Source: Betaproteobacteria bacterium (lineage in GTDB: Bacteria; Pseudomonadota; Gammaproteobacteria; Burkholderiales; SG8-41). From it: 64,000 nt of DNA. Within the stretch, counting starts at the first letter, position 1; each line of letters opens with the position of its first letter. The position numbers and the translations under genes were made by a program. The notes beneath the pieces are model-generated. The model worked only from the letters and a program-made list of their open reading frames with translations. It did no database searches and was not told where the DNA came from. The stretch spans positions 23,822-87,821 of the forward strand of contig OMIN01000099.1 of assembly GCA_900299145.1 (NCBI GenBank), written 5' to 3'. Shown here piece after piece: positions 57,801 through 64,000 of the stretch.

Positions 57801-60011
57801 ATGAAAGTCGCCCGCGTGGGCTTTGACGTGCCGCTCGACACGCTGTTCGATTACCGCTGCGATGGGGCTGGGGCCACGCCGGCGGACATCGGCGCGCGGG
57901 TGTTGGCGCCGTTTGGCAAGCGCAACGCGGTGGGGGTCATTCTGGCGCTGGCCGACAGCAGCGAAGTTGCCACGGCGCGCCTCAAACCGGTAACGCGCAT
58001 TTTGCGCGACGCTCCCGGCTTTGCGCCGGACGACATCGCGCTGCTGCGCTTCGCGGCAGACTACTACCATCACCCGTTGGGCGCGGTGGCGATGAGCGCC
58101 CTGCCAGCGGGGCTGCGGCAGGTGCGCCAACAGCCCGCACGCTCGCGCACTCATTTTGTGCTAACGGCCGCTGGTGAAGCTGCAGATGTCGAGTCGCTAC
58201 CGAAGCGGGCGCTAACTTTACGGCGATTGCTGGTGCTGTTTCAAACCCAAAAAGCGCTCAATCTTGAAGAAATCCGGGCTTCAGTGCCCACCGCATCCAC
58301 ATCAAATACTGTTTTAAAACAATTAGTTACAAAAGGCTATGTCGTGTCATGTGAGGGTTCACTCACACGCGCGCCAGTAGCAATCGAATACGCGCCGCCG
58401 GAAGTCACCGGCCCGCCGCTGACGCCGGATCAAGCCGCTGCCGTTGCCGCGCTATGCGCTGATTTATCCGCTTTTAGACCACACTTGTTACTCGGCGTCA
58501 CCGGCAGTGGCAAGACGGAAGTTTACTTGCGCGTGATCGACGCCGTGCTGAAAACCGGCCGGCAGGCGCTGTTACTGGTGCCGGAAATTTCGCTTACGCC
58601 CCAGCTCGAAGCTACCGTGCGCGGGCGCTTTCCGCACACTCGGGTGGTCAGCCTGCACAGCGGGCTAAACGACGGCGAACGGTTAAAGCACTGGCTGGCT
58701 GCGCAGTCCGGCTCGGCGCGCATCGTACTCGGCACTCGGCTGGCGGTGTTCGCGCCGTTGCCGGACTTGGGACTGATTATTGTCGACGAAGAACACGACG
58801 CCTCGTTCAAGCAAAGCGAAGGCTTTCGTTACTCCGCGCGCGATCTCGCGGTGGTGCGCGCTCGTCAACGCGGCGTGCCGGTGGTGCTGGGCTCGGCCAC
58901 GCCGGCGCTCGAAACCTGGCACAACGCGGCAACCGGCCGCTACGCTTTGACGCAACTGCCGAAGCGCATCAACCTCACGACACCGCGCATTCACTGCGTG
59001 CCGACGCGCGACGTGCGTTTGCAGGATGGTCTCGCGCCCTCCCTCATCGCCGCCATCGGCAAGCGCCTCGCGGCAAAGGAACAGGTGCTGATTTTCATCA
59101 ACCGCCGCGGCTATGCGCCGGTGCTGCTGTGCCATGACTGCGGCTGGCTGTCGAACTGCCACCGTTGCTCGGCAAAACTCGTTCTTCATTTGCGCGACCG
59201 GCAACTGCATTGCCATCACTGCGGCCACCAAACCCTCGCGCCGAAAGCGTGCCCCGATTGCGGCAATGCCGATCTGTCACCCGTCGGCCAAGGCACGCAA
59301 CGCGTCGAAGCCGCGCTCGCCGCGCATTTTCCGCAAGCGCGCGTGCTGCGCATCGACCGTGACAGCACCCGCAACAAGGGCGCATGGAGCGGCATGCGCA
59401 CGCGCATCGAAGCGCGTGAAGTTGACATCCTCGTCGGCACGCAAATCCTGGCCAAGGGGCATGATTTTCCGAGCCTGTCGCTGGTGGGCGTGATCAACGC
59501 CGACAGTCTGCTCTACAGCACCGACTTTCGCGTGCCGGAGCGGCTCTACGCACTGCTCACCCAGGTGGCTGGACGCGCCGGCCGCGGCGCAGTGCAGGGC
59601 GACGTGCTGATACAAACTGACTTCCCCGATCACCCACTTTACGCCGCGCTGCGCGACCAAAACTTTGCCCGCTTTGCAGACAGCCAACTGAAAGAACGCC
59701 GCAGCGCGGGCTTCCCGCCGTTTCAATATCAGGCCCTGCTGCGCGCCGAAGCACCCAAACTGGATGCCGCGATTGAGTGGCTTAAACGCGCTGCAGCGCT
59801 GGGCCAGACCATTGATAACGCTGTAACGATCTACGACCCCGTGCCCGCCGGCATGATGCGTCTCGCCGGACGCGAACGCGCGCAATTGCTGGTGCAATGC
59901 GCCAGCCGCGCACGTTTGCAAAGGTTTGTTGCGGCCTGGCGCGTGGCGTTGGTGGAAAAACGCCCGAGCGCGGCGCGGTGGGCGATTGATGTGGATCCGA
60001 TGGAGCTTTGA
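57801..60011 (+). CDS. priA: Primosomal replication-restart helicase PriA
   Basis: A 736-residue DEAH/D-type helicase. The N-terminal DNA-binding domain (KVARVGFDVPLDTLFDYRC) is followed by the Walker A GVTGSGKTE near residue 232, DEEH near 328, and a zinc region with eight cysteines (CHDCGWLSNCHRCS and HCHHCGHQTLAPKACPDCG, about 443-495), then the second helicase lobe (VGTQILAKGHDFPSLSLVGVINAD, QVAGRAGRG). It reloads the replisome at stalled forks. An AT-rich motif copy lies in codons for SNTVLKQLV without changing the length. Confidence 0.94.
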   Translation: MKVARVGFDVPLDTLFDYRCDGAGATPADIGARVLAPFGKRNAVGVILALADSSEVATARLKPVTRILRDAPGFAPDDIALLRFAADYYHHPLGAVAMSALPAGLRQVRQQPARSRTHFVLTAAGEAADVESLPKRALTLRRLLVLFQTQKALNLEEIRASVPTASTSNTVLKQLVTKGYVVSCEGSLTRAPVAIEYAPPEVTGPPLTPDQAAAVAALCADLSAFRPHLLLGVTGSGKTEVYLRVIDAVLKTGRQALLLVPEISLTPQLEATVRGRFPHTRVVSLHSGLNDGERLKHWLAAQSGSARIVLGTRLAVFAPLPDLGLIIVDEEHDASFKQSEGFRYSARDLAVVRARQRGVPVVLGSATPALETWHNAATGRYALTQLPKRINLTTPRIHCVPTRDVRLQDGLAPSLIAAIGKRLAAKEQVLIFINRRGYAPVLLCHDCGWLSNCHRCSAKLVLHLRDRQLHCHHCGHQTLAPKACPDCGNADLSPVGQGTQRVEAALAAHFPQARVLRIDRDSTRNKGAWSGMRTRIEAREVDILVGTQILAKGHDFPSLSLVGVINADSLLYSTDFRVPERLYALLTQVAGRAGRGAVQGDVLIQTDFPDHPLYAALRDQNFARFADSQLKERRSAGFPPFQYQALLRAEAPKLDAAIEWLKRAAALGQTIDNAVTIYDPVPAGMMRLAGRERAQLLVQCASRARLQRFVAAWRVALVEKRPSAARWAIDVDPMEL
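58313..58330 (-). repeat. Dispersed AT-rich motif, copy 21 (inside priA)
   Basis: GTAACTAATTGTTTTAAA on the minus strand, extended by ACAGTATTTGA. It encodes NTVLKQLV in priA. Confidence 0.55.
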
Positions 60012-60128
60012 AGAATGGCGCCGGAGATTGCGCACCCGAAAGCAAGAAGCGTCCCGAATTCTGCGGTCAGCCATGATAAAATCGCTTGTTTTTAAAGGAC
60101 TTTTCGCCACAGTCTTGCACTGGCGGCG

Positions 60129-61880
60129 ATGCTTTTCTTCATGGCCACTGACGCAAAAGCCGCGATCACCGATCTGCTGATCACCGCACTTAAAGCCACC
60201 GCGCCGGACGCGGCCGGCGCAACGATTACGCTCGAACGCCCGAAGCAGGCGCAGCATGGCGATTTCTCGTGTAACGTGGCAATGCAGCTCGCCAAGGCGT
60301 TGCGCGCCAAGCCGCGCGATATCGCACAACAATTGCTGGCGAATCTGCCGGCGTCGCCATTGGTGGATAAGGCGGAAATCGCCGGGGCCGGATTCATCAA
60401 CTTGTTTCTAAATCGCGGCCACAAACAAAGTGTTGTAAATCAGATACTTACATCCGGAGCGCGCTATGGTACGAGCGCGGCTGCCGAGCGCAAAAAAATC
60501 CAGGTCGAGTTTGTTTCGGCCAACCCCACCGGCCCGTTGCACGTGGGCCACGGGCGCGGCGCGGCGTACGGCGCGTGTGTCGCCAATGTGCTGGCCGCCG
60601 CCGGGCACGAGGTGTCGCGCGAGTTTTATATTAACGACGCCGGGCGGCAGATGGATATTCTGGCGGTGTCGGTTTGGCTGCGTTATCTGGAGGCGCGCGG
60701 CGTGGCGGTGGCGTTTCCTGCAGACGGCTATCGCGGCGATTACGTGCGCGACATTGCGCGTGCGCTCGACACCCAACACGGTGCGCAGCTTCAGCGCGAC
60801 TTTGCCACAACCGCACCCGTGGAAGGGGAGGACGCCGATGCCGCGCTGGATGCGTTGATTGAGCGCGCGAAAACCAAGCTCGGTGACGGCTGGCGCGCGC
60901 TGCACCGCTTTGCGCTCGATGCCATGCTCGCCGATCAGCGCGATGATCTCGGCGGCTTCGGCGTGCAATACGACCGCTGGTTTTCCGAGCAATCGCTGCA
61001 CGACGGCGGCGAAGTGGCGCGCGCAATGGACAAGCTGCAAAGCAACGGCCATTTGTACGACAAGGAAAACGACGGCGCGCTGTGGTTTCGCTCGACCGCG
61101 TTCGGCGACGAGAAGGACCGCGTGGTGCGGCGCTCGAATGGGCAGTTCACGTATTTTGCTTCGGACATCGCCTATCACCTCAACAAAATCGAGCGCGGCT
61201 ACGATCAACTGATTGACGTGTGGGGCGCGGATCATCACGGCTACATCGCGCGCGTAAAAGGCGCGATGCAGGCGCTGGGCGCCAACCCCGATAAACTCAC
61301 CGTGACGCTGGTGCAGTTTGCCGTGTTGTATCGCGGTAAAGAAAAAGTCGCGATGGGCAAACGCTCCGGCGATTTTGTCACGCTGCGCGAGTTGCGCGAG
61401 GAGGTCGGCAACGACGCCACGCGGTTTTTTTATGTGCTGCGCAAGAGCGATCAGCATCTCGATTTCGATCTGGAACTGGCGAAATCGCGCACCAATGAAA
61501 ACCCGGTGTACTACATCCAGTATGCGCACGCGCGCGTATGCAGCGTGTATGCGCAGTTTGCGCAGGCGGGTGGCGATACGGCAGCGCTGGTCAACGCTGA
61601 CCCTTCGCCGCTGACCGCCGAAGCCGAGCTGGAGCTGCTGCAAAAACTCACCGAGTATCCCGAAATCGTCGCCAACGCCGCGCGGGAACTATCACCGCAT
61701 CTGATTGCCTTTTATCTGAAGGATGTGGCGGGCTTGTTCCACAGCTATTACAACAGCACACGATTTTTGTCGGATAACACCGCTGAGCGCGATGCACGGC
61801 TGGCGCTGGCAGGCGCAGTACGGCAAGTGCTGGCGAACGGCCTTGCGTTGCTGGGTGTTGCCGCACCGGAAAAAATGTAA
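60129..61880 (+). CDS. argS: Arginyl-tRNA synthetase
   Basis: A 583-residue class I synthetase. The N-terminal additional domain (ITLERPKQAQHGDFSCNVAMQLAKAL) leads to VEFVSANPTGPLHVGHGRGAAYGA (HIGH-like motif HVGH) and the KMSKS-like MGKRSGDFVTLRELREEVG, with the DALR anticodon domain at the C terminus. It charges tRNA-Arg. The start may be 60129 or the ATG at 60141 (MATDAK). Codons for VVNQILTS form a motif copy without altering the alignment length. Confidence 0.94.
   Translation: MLFFMATDAKAAITDLLITALKATAPDAAGATITLERPKQAQHGDFSCNVAMQLAKALRAKPRDIAQQLLANLPASPLVDKAEIAGAGFINLFLNRGHKQSVVNQILTSGARYGTSAAAERKKIQVEFVSANPTGPLHVGHGRGAAYGACVANVLAAAGHEVSREFYINDAGRQMDILAVSVWLRYLEARGVAVAFPADGYRGDYVRDIARALDTQHGAQLQRDFATTAPVEGEDADAALDALIERAKTKLGDGWRALHRFALDAMLADQRDDLGGFGVQYDRWFSEQSLHDGGEVARAMDKLQSNGHLYDKENDGALWFRSTAFGDEKDRVVRRSNGQFTYFASDIAYHLNKIERGYDQLIDVWGADHHGYIARVKGAMQALGANPDKLTVTLVQFAVLYRGKEKVAMGKRSGDFVTLRELREEVGNDATRFFYVLRKSDQHLDFDLELAKSRTNENPVYYIQYAHARVCSVYAQFAQAGGDTAALVNADPSPLTAEAELELLQKLTEYPEIVANAARELSPHLIAFYLKDVAGLFHSYYNSTRFLSDNTAERDARLALAGAVRQVLANGLALLGVAAPEKM
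60434..60451 (-). repeat. Dispersed IHF-like AT-rich motif, copy 22 (inside argS)
   Basis: GTAAGTATCTGATTTACA on the minus strand. It encodes VNQILTS in argS. Confidence 0.65.
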
Positions 61881-61889
61881 GATACGAGC

Positions 61890-62531
61890 ATGTTTGAATC
61901 TCATTCCAGCCGTGTTGTTGCCGTGGTGGCAAGCCTGTCGGCGGCACGTTGCCGTGGTTCCACTTTTGTCGGCATTTTGATCGGGCTGGTGTTGGGCCTT
62001 TCCATTGCGCTGGGCGTGGCGTGGTACATCAACAAACTGCCGAACCCGTTCCGCGAAAAGCCGCAAGCGCCCGCCGTTCCCGTGCCAACACCCTCCAAGT
62101 CCGAAACCGCCGCGCCACCCGTGACGCCCGCGAAGGAGGGCGCTGACCCGGCCAAGTCTGCTGAAGCCGACAAAGCCAAGGCTACGTCCGAGCCCCCAGC
62201 AAAGGACGGCGCGACGGAAAAGGGTGAAAAGGGGGAGAAGAGCGATAAAGGCGAAAAGAGCGATAAGTCAACGCCGGGCGCCAAAGACACGTTTTTCCTG
62301 CAAGCGGGTTCGTTCCAGAACGCGGCCGACGCGGATGGTCTCAAGGCGCGGCTGGCGCTGTTGGGGCTGGAAGCGGCCATCCAAACGCGCACGGTGCCCG
62401 ATAAAGGGGTGTTTCACCGGGTGCGCATAGGGCCTTATTCGGACGTCGAGGAACTGAATCGCGTGCGCGCTGTTCTGACACAAAACGGTATAGACGCCGC
62501 GTTGGTCAAGGTACGGGAAGCAGACAAATAG
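61890..62531 (+). CDS. SPOR-domain cell-division protein, FtsN-like
   Basis: A 213-residue bitopic membrane protein. A short N terminus leads to one membrane helix (GILIGLVLGLSIALGVAWYI), a long charged linker with KGEKSDKGEKSDK repeats, and a C-terminal SPOR domain (TFFLQAGSFQNAADADGLKARLALLGLEAAIQTRTVPDKGVFHRVRIGPYSDVEELNRVRAVL) that binds denuded glycan at the septum. The layout matches FtsN of betaproteobacteria, where it also follows argS. An FtsN role is likely but other SPOR proteins share it. Confidence 0.88.
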   Translation: MFESHSSRVVAVVASLSAARCRGSTFVGILIGLVLGLSIALGVAWYINKLPNPFREKPQAPAVPVPTPSKSETAAPPVTPAKEGADPAKSAEADKAKATSEPPAKDGATEKGEKGEKSDKGEKSDKSTPGAKDTFFLQAGSFQNAADADGLKARLALLGLEAAIQTRTVPDKGVFHRVRIGPYSDVEELNRVRAVLTQNGIDAALVKVREADK

Positions 62532-62603
62532 CGCGCGGGCGGTAAACGGATTTTCACGCCGGCGATGATGGCCCGGCGCGCCGGCAACAAAAAGGAAAGC
62601 ACT

Positions 62604-63239
62604 ATGCGCATCACGATGCAAATCTGGAAATTCGCAGCGACTGTCCTGCTGCTGATGGCAACGGTCGCGCAGGCGCAGTTGTCCGCCGGGAAGGATTATC
62701 AGTTGATCACGCCGCCGCAACCGGTGCCGCCCGGAAAAACCATCGAGGTGCTGGAGTTTTTCTGGTATGGCTGTCCGCACTGCTCGCAACTGCAGCCGTC
62801 GTTGCACGAGTGGCTCAAGAAAAAGCCCGCCGATGTGGCGTTCCGCAGCCAGCCTGCAGCGTTTTCGGATGACTGGACGCAGCTCGCGCGTACGTTTTAC
62901 GCCATCGAGACTATCGGCGCGCTCGAAAAGCTGCATCCCGAAGTATTCGCTGCCATTCACAAAACCAAGAAACTCGATCCCAAGGGGTTGATCAAGGACC
63001 AGAAGCCGTTGTTCGCGTGGGTGGGTGCGCAAGGGCAGGACGCGAAAAAATTCACCGATGCCTACAACTCATTCTCAGTAGTCAGCAAAACCAATCGCAC
63101 GGTGGATACCACTGCCGCTTATGGCGTTTCCGGCACGCCATCGATCGCCATCGATGGGCGTTATCTGATCGCGCCGCACATGGTCCCAACGAAATCCGGC
63201 GCGGTGGACTACGAACGATTTTTCAGGAACGTGGATTAA
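62604..63239 (+). CDS. dsbA: DsbA-family thiol:disulfide oxidoreductase (CPHC)
   Basis: A 211-residue periplasmic oxidoreductase. The signal peptide ends VAQAQ, the thioredoxin-fold active site EFFWYGCPHC lies near residues 50-59, and the cis-proline loop is SGTPSIAIDG. CPHC is the DsbA redox motif. AAAAGGAAA precedes the ATG at 62604, which is preferred over 62565. It would oxidise exported proteins, such as LptD or the secretin. A second, related gene follows after 48 bp. Confidence 0.92.
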   Translation: MRITMQIWKFAATVLLLMATVAQAQLSAGKDYQLITPPQPVPPGKTIEVLEFFWYGCPHCSQLQPSLHEWLKKKPADVAFRSQPAAFSDDWTQLARTFYAIETIGALEKLHPEVFAAIHKTKKLDPKGLIKDQKPLFAWVGAQGQDAKKFTDAYNSFSVVSKTNRTVDTTAAYGVSGTPSIAIDGRYLIAPHMVPTKSGAVDYERFFRNVD

Positions 63240-63287
63240 CTGATCGCGATGGCGCGCGCCAATCGTAAGGGAAAATAGGGGAACACC

Positions 63288-63938
63288 ATGACCATTTCCA
63301 GACGCAGTATGTTGACGCTAGCCGCCGGCGCGGCGCTTGCCGGGGTCATTCCTGGCGCCAGTGCGCAGGCACAGGAACGCTCATTTGAACAAAGTTTCCG
63401 CTCAATCACGCCGCAGCCGGCGCCGACAGACAAGATCGAAGTTATCGACTTTTTCTGGTACGGCTGTCCTTACTGCTTTCAGTTGATGCCGATGTTTGCA
63501 GAGTGGGAAAAAACCAAGGCCGCTGACGTGGTGGTGCGCCGCATCCCTGCGATCCTGCGGCAGGAATGGGTGCCGGAAGCGCACCTTTACTACACACTTG
63601 AGGTCGTGGGCGCGGCAGATCGTCTGCACAATAAATTGTTCGATGCCTTTCACCGCGACCGTCTACAAGCCACCGACATCGAGGCCTTGAGCAAGTGGGC
63701 GGAAGCCAACGGAATTGACCGCGCCAAGTGGGACGAATCCTACAATTCACAAGGCGTGCGCAATAACGTGGTGCGTGCTGTCGAGTTGGGGCGCGACTAT
63801 GACGTGCGTGGCACGCCGGTTATCGTCGTGGATGGCCGCTATCAAACTGGTGGCGGGCAGGCCGGATCACTGAAAAACGTGATGCCAACAGTGGATGGAC
63901 TGGTAAAGCTCGTGCGCGAGCGGCGCAAGCAGGCTTGA
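63288..63938 (+). CDS. Second DsbA-family protein (CPYC)
   Basis: A 216-residue paralogue of the preceding gene: FFWYGCPYC (about residues 54-62) and the cis-proline loop RGTPVIVVDG. The signal peptide is twin-arginine-like (SRRSMLTLAAGAALAGVIPGASA), unlike the Sec-type signal of the first copy. The CPYC dipeptide would make it more reducing than CPHC (family knowledge). The tandem arrangement suggests duplication followed by divergence in export route or redox role. Nothing recognisable is seen from 63939 to the window end. Confidence 0.88.
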   Translation: MTISRRSMLTLAAGAALAGVIPGASAQAQERSFEQSFRSITPQPAPTDKIEVIDFFWYGCPYCFQLMPMFAEWEKTKAADVVVRRIPAILRQEWVPEAHLYYTLEVVGAADRLHNKLFDAFHRDRLQATDIEALSKWAEANGIDRAKWDESYNSQGVRNNVVRAVELGRDYDVRGTPVIVVDGRYQTGGGQAGSLKNVMPTVDGLVKLVRERRKQA

Positions 63939-64000
63939 TATCACACGGTTGTGCTTGGCCAGCTTTAACCAAGTCCGTAACCGCGTTATTCGACCGTGAC

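Noticed and set aside
60085..60105. GCTTGTTTTTAAAGG as another copy of the dispersed motif.
   Set aside because: Only the T-tract matches; the GTAAGTA half is missing.
60408..61643. Long minus-strand open frame opposite argS.
   Set aside because: Antisense shadow of a clear arginyl-tRNA synthetase.

Overview
The window reads as a chromosome segment of a GC-rich betaproteobacterium, most like Burkholderiales. This rests on the gene order (lptD-surA-pdxA-rsmA; rubredoxin-thiD-thiE-hemL; cytochrome c4-engB-hemB; mrcA divergent from pilMNOPQ-aroK-aroB-dgt-gltB-gltD; hemE; priA; argS-SPOR-dsbA-dsbA) and on many Bug-type solute receptors. It is family and synteny recognition by eye; no search was run. 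No rRNA, tRNA, CRISPR array, transposase or phage gene was seen.

Layout. 1-17.4 kb is accessory catabolism: Bug receptors, LysR regulators with divergent redox genes, an SMP-30 lactonase, AzlCD, a 2-hydroxyacid dehydrogenase, a crotonase-fold protein, a class III CoA-transferase, a URO-D-fold protein and a two-gene GMC dehydrogenase. It also holds a DedA-rhodanese gene killed by two in-frame stops. 17.4-24.8 kb is envelope and core: murU-amgK (MurNAc recycling) divergent from lptD-surA-pdxA-rsmA. 24.8-32.2 kb is again catabolic (PEP-mutase fold, two Bug receptors, luciferase-like monooxygenase, FAD dehydrogenase) with an ArsR/TauE pair in between. 32.2-38.6 kb holds gloA, rubredoxin, thiD, thiE, hemL, cytochrome c4, engB and hemB. 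38.6-39.6 kb has an AT-rich XRE regulator and an unknown gene. From 39.6 kb to the end the window is core: PBP1A, the type IV pilus assembly operon pilMNOPQ, shikimate genes, dgt, glutamate synthase, hemE, priA, argS, an FtsN-like SPOR protein and two tandem DsbA-family oxidoreductases.

The most unusual signal is not a gene. A roughly 18-30 bp AT-rich word, RTAASTATYTGWTTTTAT followed by an AT tract, recurs at about 22 places on both strands. Eight copies lie wholly inside conserved genes, seven overlap a start or stop codon and seven are intergenic. Read on the other strand the core is close to the IHF consensus (WATCAANNNNTTR with an adjoining A/T tract), and four copies match it exactly. 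Inside genes the copies appear to replace sequence rather than insert, because the proteins keep their normal spacing. Other repeats are two REP/REPIN-like inverted pairs (12.4 and 56.3 kb) and a 41-bp-period hairpin array between engB and hemB.

How the parts connect: the second half supplies envelope assembly (LptD and SurA with DsbA-type oxidoreductases), heme synthesis (hemL, hemB, hemE), glutamate (gltBD) and pilus export (PilQ with PilMNOP). The first half looks like interchangeable uptake-and-oxidation cassettes for organic acids whose substrates cannot be named from sequence.
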